Source: Plotosus lineatus
Lineage: Eukaryota > Chordata > Actinopteri > Siluriformes > Plotosidae
Reading direction: 5' to 3'
Length of the DNA stretch: 64,000 nucleotides
Assembly (NCBI GenBank): GCA_024760905.1
Contig: CM045732.1
Span: 51,772,496-51,836,495 of the forward strand
Both the position numbers and the translations under genes were made by a program. The first letter of the stretch is position 1; each line of letters opens with the position of its first letter. Shown piece by piece: positions 21,394 through 63,599 of the stretch. Below the pieces are notes generated by a model, which was given only the letters and a program-made list of their open reading frames with translations, had not been told where the DNA came from and did not search any database.

Positions 21394-21850
21394 GTGTCTT
21401 AACATGGTATGAAAGGAAAAGTGTACAAGACGGTGATGAGGCCAGCGATGTTGTATGGTTTAGAAACAGTGGCACTGAGGAAAAGACAGGAGGCAGAGTT
21501 GGAGGTAGCAGAGATGAAAATGTTGAGGTTCTCTTTGGGAGTAACGAGGATGGATAGGATCAGGAATGAGCACATCAGAGGGACAGCACATGTAAAATGT
21601 TTTAGAGACAAAGTCAGAGAGGCTAGATTGAGATGGTTTGGACATGTACAGAGGAGGGATAGTGCATATATTGGTAGTAGGATGCTGAGGGTGGAACTAC
21701 CAGGCAGAAGGCCTCGAGGAAGACCAAAGAGAAGAATTTATGAATGTGGTGAAGGAGGACATGAAGGTCGTTGGTGTAAGAGAAGAAGATGCAGAGGACA
21801 GGGTGAGATGGAGGCAGATGAGGCGACTCCTGACATGAACAGTCGGAAAG
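21394..21850 (+). mobile_element. RTE-like LINE C-terminal fragment, longest copy here
   Basis: Encodes KGKVYKTVMRPAMLYGLETV, ALRKRQEAELEVAEMKMLRF and [20 protein letters not shown], then goes out of frame after GRPKRRIYE. It covers the end of the reverse-transcriptase domain. The open frame of 194 codons is partly a frameshifted tail. Confidence 0.85.
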
Positions 21851-22066
21851 AAAACAAGAAGAGAGGAGTTGTCTTCACATGGTGTTTAGATAAACTACTT
21901 TTCAGCTCATTGTTTATATTTCAATTCTCAACATTTTGGCTTAATTTCTCAAGTTGTTTTCTGATTTTATTTGCTTTTCATCTAGTCTTCTGAAAAATTG
22001 GAAAAACACTCAATGACATTATTGTGTTGGTGTTTCACATGAGCATAGACCCACAAAAATACTATA

Positions 22067-22850
22067 CAGACGCTCCCCAACTTACGTTTTAGTTCGGTTC
22101 CGGACAGCCGAACGTAAGGTGAAAAAACTATAAGTTGTTACTATTTCTAGTGACGTATGACGTTCATACTGTACTAAACTATACATCCATAAATACCATT
22201 ACTGCAGCTCATAAAACACCCCGAAATCAATTATTATAAGCATAACATTGTAAAATAATATCAAATATATCAAATAATATCAACAGTAATTTCAAATAAA
22301 TTAAATTCAAGCAAAATAATTTCAAATAGATAAATTTTAATCAAATTCACTCATCAAATATCAAATATAGTATCAAATATAACCTTTAACATTCTCTGTG
22401 ATGCGATCTTTCTGCTTGTAAATGGTTCCGATGGTCGATGGAGCCATTTGGAAGAAACGTGCAACAGTCACATGTTTTTCACCAGCATCGATTCTCTAGA
22501 TAATAGCCATCTTCGTCAGCACTATCACTAGTAGGCTTACGCTTCTGACCAACCATATTTGCTTAGGGTTACAAAAGTCCGCAAAACAGAGTAAACACAA
22601 AGATCACAGAGACGACGTCTTGACACAAGGGTAGCACGCGGTGAACTGGGAAGAAGGAGGGCATGTTCAGTCTGTCATTTGTAAACAATGGATGCAGCGT
22701 CATTATGTAATTGCGTCATTACGTCAGCGTACTACGTAAGTACGTCTTGTACTACAGAGAGCACACTAAACTCAAAATTTGACAATTTTTTTTTTTAACG
22801 TAAAATCGAAAAATACGTAAAACGAATGAACATAAGTCGGGTAGCGTCTG
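22067..22850 (-). mobile_element. Tigger-like element with transposase HTH remnant
   Basis: TIRs CAGACGCTCCCCAACTTACG and CATAAGTCGGGTAGCGTCTG, flanked by TA; 784 bp. The minus strand near 22560-22390 reads MVGQKRKPTSDSADE and, after a frame break, ARFFQMAPSTIGTIYKQKDR, a pogo-type HTH. Catalytic part absent. Confidence 0.8.
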
Positions 22851-23063
22851 TATAGATTTTACCCCATTCAAAGCCTGGACCTCTCATTTTTAGGCAGGTG
22901 TGTCAAATTTTAAAAGTGTAACCATTTTTTTTTTCAAGATAACCAGTGAAATAATGAAATAATGACAGTTCTTTTGTAATATTAATCTATTTACATGCCA
23001 CAAACGCAGAGTCTAAGTCTTAATGAGTTTGTGCATACACTATGAGGCCACAGCAATCATAAT

Positions 23064-23296
23064 CTCATTTATTCATTCACTTCCCAAACCGTTTTAGCCT
23101 ACTAGGGTCGTGGGGAGGCTAAAGCCTGTCTCAGCTGATTCCAGGCAAAGGCTGAGTACACCTAACAACTCCATCTCAGGACAACACACCCACAACCACA
23201 CAGGTATCTGGGGCGATTTGGAACGGACATGCATAATGTGAATCGCTTTGGACTGTGAAAGGAAACCCTTCTTGTTGTGAGACAGACATGCCACGA
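23064..23296 (-). repeat. SINE-B copy
   Basis: Reverse orientation: CCGTTTTAGCCTACTAGGGT, GGGCGATTTGGAACGGACAT and the head remnant TTGTGAGACAGACATGCCA. Confidence 0.65.
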
Positions 23297-23847
23297 TCTT
23301 TACTTTAAAAACCCACAGTAGCTATTAATCTCTCAGGTCTACGATTCAAATCTATATGCAGTTTCATACGGTTTCACAGCCCTTGACATTTCTTTCCATC
23401 AGTAGGAAGGGTTATGAGTTACGTCTGTGCTTACAGAAGTAGTCGGGTAGAAAATAAACAGATTTTGCTATTTATCTTGCTCATGATGAGACATGCCCTT
23501 AATGATGTCACACCTTTTTTGACAAAATAACTTTCAGGCTAAAATGGCTCCTCTATTTCTCTGAGTGTCAGGCAGTTTTGTGCTATATTTACAATAACCA
23601 CGTTTCTTATGGACTTCATTTTCAAATGAATGATGCTCACTTCTACAATAGCAAGTGTGTTGTGCTCAAAGTCCAGCTGTGTACGCGGTCAGTGAATGCA
23701 ATGCATTACCCAATACACCCATCACACGTCCTCCGTAACTGACGGCATTAATTATATGAGGCCTGGCTTGAAGATTCTCAGTGCGGAGCATCAGTTTATG
23801 CAGATACGCATTCTGATGAGACTTACAATAGTACAGCAGCCACTCAC

Positions 23848-23885
23848 CTTTTCATAAAGGCATTGCTGGATGTCCAGTCAGGATC
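23848..23885 (-). CDS. IPCEF1: Upstream IPCEF1 / read-through exon (38 nt)
   Basis: Acceptor GTGTCCCACTACAG and an optimal donor AAAAG|GTGAGT enclose 38 nt reading DPDWTSSNAFMK plus two bases of Arg. Phase 2 at its end matches the next exon (20954), whose first base completes the codon. I do not recall a homologue of this segment, so the call rests on strong splice sites and on the open frame running into IPCEF1. Alternatively it is an untranslated exon or a chance match. Confidence 0.6.
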
Positions 23886-23999
23886 CTGTAGTGGGACACA
23901 GACAAGGAGTTAACACCTACACTGTCTACATTAATCTACACTATAGATTTTTTCAAGGTAAAAAAAATACTCATGAAAAACATGAAAAAGTGTCTGTAT

Positions 24000-26150
24000 A
24001 TTCTTCTCTCTCTCTCTCTCTGCCTCTCATTAAACCATGAACTAATGAACGACGCATTTTGCGTTGTGCAGAGCTGAGAAAAGTTATCAAGTGAAAAGCG
24101 CAATGCCTTGTTTTATACAGATAATCTCATATCTATCTGAGGATTTTAAGCGCAGCAGAGAAGAGATTACAGTCCCTAAGAGCTGTTTGTGAAAGAAGCC
24201 GTTCATGCAAACTGACTGAAATGGATCTTTCTATCTATACATTAAAATCTTTTCTTTAATTTACAAAAAGATTAACAATGCAAGTCATGAAGAAAAACAC
24301 AAGCACATTCAAAGATAGCTTTTACAGATTTAAAGACATTTTTGTATTGTAAGCAAAGCGGAGGGTTAGAGGAAACATAGTTAGTTCAGGGAGAGTCGAT
24401 GAGAATTCCCAGATAAGCTGCAGTAGTGTGGAGCAGAGCGTAGTGACAGTAGGGGTGACAGACACAGAGGTCAGTAGCACTGCAAAAATGGAACAGAGAT
24501 GAAAAATATAAATTATCGACCATCACTTGAAAAAATTTTCATCTTACTCTAGTTTATATTCTATGATTGTCAGGTTTACTAAAATGGACCACTGTATAGT
24601 AAAGTCTGAGAACCAGAGTGATGTAACCAACAAAAAAAAAAAAAAAGAAAAACGACAAAAGTTTTTGCAATAATAATAACATTTTTTTAAAAAATAAAAA
24701 ATCAGGGACAATGTTCATGATGATCATGATTCAAGGTCATGAGGCTGAATGGATCTTTCTGCCATGCATACAACTTGTCCATATCTGTCAAAATTTCACC
24801 TTATCTCATCTTTCAGTTTTTATAGATTAGACTGCGGTGGCTCTCAGAACTTCATATGTAAATTATTCACCCATAATATTTATTATATATTCCATTACTT
24901 TCTATGTACTGTTTCTGCAGATATCATGAAAAATATTCACAAACAGTAAACATAACCAAAGTTTGTCTTCTTAATTACCTCCAATATCTCCTTGATATTT
25001 CTAAATGTATCGTAATCAGTCCCACTATATTGTATTGTTTAATTGTTTTACCCCCCAAACCATGTAAACCAACATAGAATTTTTCAATTTGTATAAAATT
25101 TAAAAAAATGACTCTTTCTAACTTCATTGCTTTAAGTATAATCTACTATCAATTAGATGTCTAAATTCTGATCTGTGCTGTTAATGTAAGAATGATCCAG
25201 TGAATAAGTGAAATGTAATTCAATAAAGACAATACAAAACAGATGTGATATGGCACTTTTAATTATACACGTCACTTAAAAAAGTACAAAAACCAAGTAG
25301 AAATAATCCCCAAATACAATATAAATATTTTACAATTCTTTAATACTGTTTATTTATTGTGCTTTAACTTTTGGGCTGAGCTATGATCCTCAAATAACTT
25401 TGATAAATGACAAAAACACACAATCGACCAGTATTGTAAAAAATCTGGTATACATGGAGACACCCAAATGCAGAAAGCAGTTTGATTTAACTACTTTTAT
25501 ATTCCACTTTCCAGCATTAAAGGGTTTACTGGACTGTAAACACGCCTGGCCCGTTTTACTGGATTATTCCACTGAGAGTGTAAACAGCATACATCCTGAT
25601 ACTCGGCTAATACGATGTCTCTTATTTAACTCCAAAAATGAGCTGTGACTGAACTATGCAGAATCAAACCAGATAGTGCAGGCTCAACCAATCACCGAAT
25701 CCTTCATAGTTCACTGGTTGAAAAAAAAATTAGAAATTAATAATTAAAATAATAATAGTAAGACCTCAGTGGAAATACTTTGACCAGCTAAACTTTCTAA
25801 ATATTGCTTCTACCATCGTTTAAAAATATATGACTATCATACTAATAGTAAGTGCATAGCCGCTCCAAACAGCAATCTGACTACAACAGAAGTGCTTTTT
25901 TTAAAATATATTTTTTGTACTTACAAGTGATGCGGTAAAGTAAAACAGCTACTAAATGGTTTTATATTACTAAAGTCGGACATTTAAACATTAGCAAGGC
26001 AGCTAGCTGTGTAACCATGTTTGAATTCTCTCCTTACTCCACATTTTTCGGACATTTTATTGAATTTGTGAGTCAGAGGAATTATCTGGAATAATTTTCC
26101 TGATTGACATTTTGAATAGAAACCCAGCGGATTTTCATATGTATATCATT
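24000..26150. other. Intergenic or intron sequence, nothing recognised
   Basis: About 2.1 kb of AT-rich DNA between the 23.85-kb exon and the SINEs at 26.2 kb. A donor-like GTAAGT near 25920 has no convincing acceptor. Confidence 0.35.
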
Positions 26151-26187
26151 ATTGTCAAAAATTAGTAGAAAATATTATATACATTTT

Positions 26188-26478
26188 TGGTTAGCACATA
26201 CCCCTTACAGCAGGACGATCTTGGCTACAAGTCCCCAGCGTGGGCATTTCTGTGTGGAGTTGGCATGTATTTCTATTGCTTGCATGGGTTTCCACTGGGT
26301 GCTGCGGTTTCTTCCCACAGTCCAAACATCTGCACATTAGGCTAACTAGCTGTTGTGAACGGTTGTGCGTGTTGGCTCTGCAATAGAATATCGAGGTGTT
26401 CAGGATGCGCCTCGCTTTTGCACAAGGTCGACTGAAATAGGCTCCAGGCTCTACTCAACTGCAGCAGGATTACGTGGT
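26188..26478 (+). repeat. SINE-B copy
   Basis: GGGCATTTCTGTGTGGAGTT, GGTTTCTTCCCACAGTCC and GAAATAGGCTCCAGGCTC; the head is decayed. Confidence 0.65.
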
Positions 26479-26498
26479 ACACCTCTTTCGTCCCAAGG

Positions 26499-26602
26499 CA
26501 GTGGTGGCCTGATGGTAAAGGTGCTGGATCACTGATCCTAAGGTTGGGGGTTGAAGCCCCACTCTCAACGGGGTGTGTCACTGCCCCCCCCCACCCCCCC
26601 AG
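26499..26602 (+). repeat. SINE-A head fragment
   Basis: GGCAGTGGTGGCCTGATGG and CTAAGGTTGGGGGTTGAAGC, then a break at a C-run into a SINE-B body. Confidence 0.7.
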
Positions 26603-26850
26603 TGAATGAACGAATGACCTCTTTCCGCCCACAGTCAAAAGACATGCACATTAGGCTAACTACCTTTTCCAAATTGCTCTTCAGTGTGGATGTGAATGTT
26701 TGCGGGTGTGTGTATGTGTGTATTGTCCCTGTGCTGTACTGCAAGCTGAGGGTGTACCCTGCCTTTTTCACGAGTTGGCTGAGATAGGTTCCAGCTTCAT
26801 TACAATGTCAGTAAGATTAAGTGGTTTATTAAATAAATGAAAGAATGTAT
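26603..26850 (+). repeat. SINE-B body fragment
   Basis: TCTTTCCGCCCACAGTCAAA, CATTAGGCTAACTACC, GAGATAGGTTCCAGC and ATTAAGTGGTTTATTAAATA; joined directly to the SINE-A head, so one fragment interrupts or replaces the other. Confidence 0.6.
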
Positions 26851-26884
26851 AAAATTTAGCCTCATTATGCAACCATAGTGTAGT

Positions 26885-27178
26885 TTACCTGTCAAGTATT
26901 GTCTTCCCTACCATAGGACCACCACCAAACAGGGAGAGGTGAAACTGCAGCCTATGCCTATTTTGGTGGTAATACACACTTAAAAGAAAAGTTCCATCTG
27001 CCTCCTCGCATGAATGGCTGGTGATCGCTGTGAGTGACAGGAAAGTGAGCCTATGCCATGCACCCCTTGCGTGAGAGCCTGGCCAATAAGCTTCCATGGT
27101 CTCCCAGTCAACCTGGACTCGAACTCACAATCTCCAGGTTGATAGTTACGTCCCTTGTCGATGAGCCATTCGGGGACA
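26885..27178 (-). repeat. Another tRNA-headed SINE
   Basis: Minus strand starts GGTGTCCCCGAATGGCTCAT with a tRNA-like box A and TGTGAGTTCGAGTCCAGG as box B, followed by about 190 nt found only once in the window. Acceptor-stem pairing is not convincing. Confidence 0.45.
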
Positions 27179-28031
27179 CCAACAGTTTTTGAATTTAAAA
27201 GGCAAGCATTACAAGGCAAGATCTGATAAATTAAACTAATACCACTAATAACACACACTTTTAAATCACAAGTGTATACATTAGTGTCTACATTACATAA
27301 TAATTACAGTAAAATAAACCTTAGTGGAATAAAAATTTAAAAAAAGAGAGAAACAGAGAATGTGTACACAGTAAAATAACTTTAACATAAAGGAAGCCAG
27401 ACAAATCAACCTTAATGAAAAACGTGGCAATTTCCTTTGCCAGTCTGTTCACTGTCTTATCAAAGGTGTGAGTGTGGGAGGTGATGCTTATATAAAATAT
27501 AATTTTAAATATATAGGATAATTCTTTGATCTGAAACGTTATGAGATTAGAAACGTGTAAGTGTTTGATGACAAGAGTAAGTTTTAGTTCACATAGAGAC
27601 TGTTTGGAAACACGTTTTTTTTTTTTTTTTCCAGCACACACAGTTACAATATCCAGAAGAAAGTAGATTGTGAAAATTAAACTTTTATACATTTATACAT
27701 TGCTTTTACATACAGAATTTTAAGGAGGTAGATATGTATTGCAAATGGGTTACTGTACAAAGTACTGCATCACATTAATACACAATGCGGTATGTCTAAC
27801 ATTTCAGCCCTTTGTTTTCTTGCAAAAGCACTCCCTGCTGTGTTTCCAAACATTCAGAAGAAAATCTTTGAGTAAGTATGGCCATTTTTAATCACTCTTT
27901 AAGGCAATCAGGTTAAAATAGTGAAAGAAGCAGCTTGAAGCAGAAAATCAGTTAGAAAGGAAAGCAGACTTAGGGTAGGAATGAAGTGAAAGGAAAAAGA
28001 AAAAGGTGCAGATGGACAGAGCAAGGAGACA

Positions 28032-58260
<30,229 letters not shown>

Positions 58261-58273
58261 CCCCCAAGGTGCA

Positions 58274-58488
58274 CGGACATTTGCTCACAGGACAATTGCT
58301 CACAACCTTATAAAAAACAGACATTTGCTCACAACATATTTTTTCTTTGTTCTAATAAATGCATAATGCTAAATTAACTCATTATACATTAGGGTTAGGG
58401 TTAAAATTGAACAAAAATCTTATGTTGTGAGCAAATGTCCGTTGTTTCAATAAGGTTGTGAGCATTTGTCCTGTGAGCATTTGTCCTG
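58274..58488. mobile_element. Palindromic MITE with repeated TTGCTCACA motif
   Basis: GGACATTTGCTCACAGGACA and CAATTGCTCACAACCTTA at the left are mirrored by TAAGGTTGTGAGCATTTGTC and CTGTGAGCATTTGTCC at the right; the motif also repeats inside each arm. Confidence 0.7.
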
Positions 58489-59002
58489 GAACCAGTCCCC
58501 AAACATGAGCCGCTGTCCATTCAGTTGAACTTTAGATTTAAACCTCATTAGGTTAAGACATATTTTATTTCAAAGTTTAGTCCCAAGTCCAAGAGAGCAG
58601 TTCAGGGTGAATGAACACAGCCCAGCACGAAATAGTTTGTCTTTTTGACCGAGACAGGCTGTGCAAACTGGAAGGCACATAGCAGAAAGAAATAACTTTC
58701 TCCATTCCGAACCAGATATAGCTATAAATGTATTTCCTTTAGAGTGATGCTATTCTTCTGTGGACCTTTTCAAAGCCCGCTGATGAGAGGAAGCTGAGAA
58801 AGGTGCCAGAATGTACTAAAGTGATTACAGGGCTTGATCTAGTATTTTGCAAATATTTTTCTGTCATTACAGTGAAATGTCGCATTGCAACACTAGAATT
58901 AACAGCTCTCCCAAGGCTCAGTAAAAAAAAAAAAAAAAGCTCTTTGCTGCCGCTCGATTGACTCTGCATTATTTGACACCGACCTGGGGGGGGGGGTGTT
59001 TA

Positions 59003-59006
<4 letters not shown>

Positions 59007-59080
<74 letters not shown>
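59007..59080. repeat. (TA)n(CA)n microsatellite
   Basis: About 19 TA units followed by about 18 CA units. Confidence 0.95.
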
Positions 59081-59083
<3 letters not shown>

Positions 59084-59686
59084 TTAATTACAATAAAGAA
59101 AATCAAGACTCTTCTGGCAGCTATCAAAAGATTCCAACATTCCTTCTCGCTTAAAGAATCTGGAAATAAGGATCACTTTCCTAACAAGGCACTTTCAAAA
59201 TCTAGAGATCAGATCACAAACCGTATAAAAATCATTCTAACTTGCTCAAGGAAAAAGAAAAAAAAAATCACTGTGTGAATTTTGTGAGAACAATAGGAAG
59301 GACAGCTCCTCTGGTCAAAACACTTATGAAACTGTGAAGCTCCCACTGCAAACACACTGAATATGTCTGTGAGTATCGTTACAATTATAAGGAGAACACA
59401 ATAAAGAAAGATAGAATGTCAGTGCAGTATGGACTGAACAAAAGGGACAAGTGACACATCTCAGAGCAGAGAGACAGCCAGAAGCATGTCACTGCAGTTG
59501 TCCAAGTAAGGTATAAAACACCTCAGGACATACCATTTTAGGTTACTAATCAAACAGCAAGCAGGTGTGATGCTGTTATCACCATGGAGTTGATTATTTT
59601 CCTATGCCCTGAAGTGTTATACTTCTGTTATACAACAGAAATTTGCTAATGCTACCATTTCTTTTTAATTATTAAAGAATAGTATA

Positions 59687-60120
59687 CAGGGATCCCTCGC
59701 TTTCCGCAGTTAATGGGAACTGAGCCCCCCTCGCGACCGCCAATTTCCGCAAAGTAGGATCGACCCCCTGACTGAAAAACACGTACATGTACATGTGTAT
59801 ATAATATCAATAAATACACATTCAATGCTATAAATGCTTATAATAACAATTATACATTCAAAAACAATGCATAAGATTTAAATAAAATGTAAATACACAC
59901 ACAGAGACGCACGCACGCACACTCAGATGTGCATCTCACGTAAAAATGTAAGTAGTTTTGTTGGGTTGTTGTTTTGTTTGGGTGGGTTTTTTTGCACAAT
60001 TGGCCTTGTTTTGCTGCATTTTCCTTAACTTTTTTCCCTATTTTTCAATTAATATTTTTGAAAAACCCGCAATGCACTGAAGCTGCAGAAACTGAAGCAC
60101 GAAGTAGCGAGGGATCACTG
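59687..60120. mobile_element. Tigger-type MITE, intact ends (434 bp)
   Basis: TIRs CAGGGATCCCTCGCTTTCCG and GAAGTAGCGAGGGATCACTG; TA precedes the left end. Reference copy for the elements at 36533 and 43988. Confidence 0.85.
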
Positions 60121-60550
60121 TGTTGAATTTTTTTATCCATTTACACTACCCAGACCCGTTGCACGCTAATATTTTGTTGGATACGTTTAACCTTAATTTC
60201 ACCACAGAATTGACAGAATTATTTTGACACACATATGCAACATCACAACATTTATTTCCATCCACAGTTGGGTTCACTTTTCATGGAAATCTTTGGTTAA
60301 TGAAGGATTAACCTACGACACAAAGTCTTCCCCAGCACAACTCTTTTAATAATGTCAAGATTCACTAATGGAATAACCTGATAATAGAATAACATATATT
60401 AGCAATCATTAGCATACAAAGTATTGGACCAGAAATTATGACACCTAGTTGTTATCCCTGAAGAATGAATTACTGTCAGAACCATGCGGTTCAAGAAAAT
60501 TAAACTACAAAATTTGAGCGAGTAGGATAAAAGAATAGCTGCTCCTTGCA
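60121..60550. other. CNKSR3 intron 1, nothing recognised
   Basis: No repeat family or exon supported. Confidence 0.35.
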
Positions 60551-60554
60551 GAGC

Positions 60555-60745
60555 TTTCATGTTCTCCTGAAGCTTGTATGAGTTTCTTTAGGGTTCTCCA
60601 GTTTCCTGCCACAGTTCAATGACATGCATATTAGGCTGGAATGGGTGTGTGTGTTGCCTGAGATGGACTTCCAGCTATTCACAACCCGAATCAGCTGAAG
60701 CTCTATTCTCCCAGCAACCCTAATAAGATAATAATATGTGTACCA
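60555..60745 (+). repeat. SINE-B remnant, diverged
   Basis: GGGTTCTCCAGTTTCCTGCC, ATGACATGCATATTAGGCTG and a final CCCAGCAACCCTAATAAGAT. Confidence 0.5.
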
Positions 60746-61156
60746 GCATCTAAATAAATGAATATTCCTTGCTGAATAATTATTCAATTGGACAAACATA
60801 AGTTGTACTCATGCACATTATCACCAAAACTATCCTGCCTCAAATTGGCATGCTGGAATTCCTACCATATTTACATAAAAGACAGAAAATAATTAATATT
60901 TTCCGTAATTTTTTTAAGTACAGGAACACTTGGCTGTGTTAGGCAGACAGGTTTGAGCTTTATTTTTGACAAAATCTGAATATGTATTTTCATTGCCTGT
61001 TGCTTTTAAAACAAACTGTGTCTCATGATTAGTTTCAACTTCCAAGATCCAACGTTGTAGGGCTGCATATATTTTAACATTAAATGAGACATTTCTGCTT
61101 TCCTTGACAAATTCTGTATTTGAATGTCAAGTGCCTACTGAATCACCACCTGATAA

Positions 61157-61212
61157 CTCCCAGAGAAACTCCCAGAGAAACTCCCAGAGAAACTCCCAGA
61201 GAAACTCCCATT
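61157..61212. repeat. 12-bp tandem repeat
   Basis: AACTCCCAGAGA repeated about 4.5 times. Confidence 0.9.
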
Positions 61213-61716
61213 GTCACATGTACCACATACATCTATGCCATGGGAAGTCAAAACAGAACTCGACCCGTATCGGGATAGTTGCTGGATCTTATTTGTCACC
61301 AGAATTAACGTGATCGGCACTGTTCAGTGCATAAGCATTTTACGTCAACTCTTAGACCAGTTTGATTTTGTCTTTGTGTTTCTCACATCCAAAAAAAAAA
61401 AAGCATTTCATGTGCTAAACTGTAAATTCTACACCCTTTAATGCAAGATATCGTGTGACCTTAACATCTGTTCCAACAGGAAGCAGCACAAATCTCTCAC
61501 TACCACTACCCCCACCCGATCCTTGTACTAGCTGGAATTAACACCCTCTGGCCCTCTCCTTTCGGATGGAGTCCCTTCTTGTACCCGGCCTCTCAACCGT
61601 AGACAGGCCCTGTGAAATAGGAAGGTTCTCAGAGATTTGATTACACCAGAAAGAAAGCCTTCTACCTCTCATAGTAGGAACAGCCTCCCGGTGGGAGAAT
61701 GAACCTATCTGACCTC

Positions 61717-61757
<41 letters not shown>

Positions 61758-62109
61758 ACTCACACATGTCCCTCCTGTGCTGCCCATGCCCTCCCTGAGA
61801 GAAGAGTGGAAAACACATTGTGTACAATAGTGACTGTCAGTGTTTTTCTTTTTTTATTTTAAACCTTCGGGTAAACCTGTGTGGACTGCAGGAATGTCCA
61901 TTGTTCTCTAGAGATCTCCTGTTGTGGGAATTCTACAGTTTGACCATGGTATTCCCTCAATACACCACAAGTCTTGCAAAGGCATTGCAATGAGAAAAAA
62001 AAAAAAAAAAACCTTCAAATCATGTTACGCATTAAACTAAAATGCATGATTTTACGAATTGAATTCAAATTCACTTGTTACATAAGAACAACCCAGTGTA
62101 AGATGAGTT

Positions 62110-62405
62110 CATTCATTCATTTATTGAACTGTTTAAAGCGTGATAAACCTTAAACAGCTGGGCAGTCCATCACAGGGACAACCCACAACCATTCACCCTC
62201 ACATCTAGGGGCAATCTGGAAATGCCAATGATTTTAATGTGCATGTCTTTAGACTATGGAAGTACTACTAGTGGAGTAACTGAAGATAACTGATGCTAGC
62301 ACAGAGAGAACATGAAAACTCCACACAGAAATGCACTCGCTGAGCCTAGGACTGAAATCCATGACCTTCCCGCTGTGAGGTGGACATGCTAATTGGTAGA
62401 CCACT
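62110..62405 (-). repeat. SINE-B copy, full length but diverged
   Basis: ATTCATTCATTTATTGAACT at the tail, CATCTAGGGGCAATCTGG in the body, and GACCTTCCCGCTGTGAGG to GGTAGACCACTGCA at the head (minus strand). Confidence 0.65.
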
Positions 62406-62464
62406 GCATTGTCAATTTAAATATTTACATTTCCAATTATCTAATAAGCTCAATTGTGAAATAA

Positions 62465-62666
<202 letters not shown>

Positions 62667-62669
62667 GAA

Positions 62670-63590
62670 AAATTAAGTCAAGAACCTGTTCCTCTCACTC
62701 TATACGCAAAGGGGACAAACTGTCAAAAATGTTCAGTAGATGAATTATACCACCTCGTTGGGGTAATGCTGTAATGCTGATGGCCTAGCAGACCAGCATA
62801 TTGCCTTGTCATGTGACAGATGCTGAAGGGGGAGGAGGTGTTAATGCTAAGAAGAACCACAGGGAAAAGAAACTGATCCAACAGGTTTGCTACACCTCAC
62901 TTCAACTTTTGCATGAAGCATAAACGGACCAAGTGGGGGAAGGAAGCTTCAATCACACATCAATAAGCCAGGACATGAAGACAATATCATAATTATAACG
63001 TTGCAGAAAATTGCATTATCTCTGTCTTGACACTAATCTTAACGTTTTAGACAGAAAAGTTATATTTGGCATGTCAATGATTCATTCATAGTCTAGACAC
63101 AGAATGTTTTAATTCATGAGATCCATGCATTGAATTGTTTAAACAAACATTCTTCATTTGCCACTGTGCTTTAGCAGAAAAAAAAAAAAACGAGCCAAAA
63201 CGTCGGCTCACTGGAGCCTGAGTGTCTGGCATTTTTACAACCACTGAAACTATATTAAGACGTTCTCACTATTGATAAGGTTGAACAATGCAGTAAACAC
63301 AAGATCATTACAGCTGTGTAATCACAGGTGGTTTGGGAAGATTAGGCACTTCCCAACCTACCACTCTTTGCCACATCCCCAAACGGCAAAACCATAATTA
63401 CAGAGAAGTCTCATACTTTGAGGTGGGGACACCTAACTTGTACTACACTAGATTTAGCTTAGTGTTTATAAACAATTTGTATACAAAAAAGTCAATGATG
63501 GAGGAATTCTTTTCTCACACAAGAGTAATGCAGGTTTTCCTCAAATCATCCAGGTCAATGACATGGCAACCAAACAACCTCTAAGCTCAA
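62670..63590. other. CNKSR3 intron 1, nothing recognised
   Basis: 0.9 kb; no exon 1 candidate beginning with a CNK-like MEPVTKW segment seen on the minus strand. Confidence 0.35.
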
Positions 63591-63599
63591 ACCCAAATA

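Noticed and set aside
21409..21993. 194-codon protein-coding gene
   Set aside because: The first 115 codons are a LINE reverse-transcriptase end; the rest is frameshifted and unrelated.
25917..25960. Possible extra exon with donor CACTT|GTAAGT
   Set aside because: No acceptable acceptor and stops in the frames that would match; could only be a 5' UTR exon.
61104..61313. Protein with NSQR repeats
   Set aside because: Product of a 12-bp tandem repeat without other coding signs.
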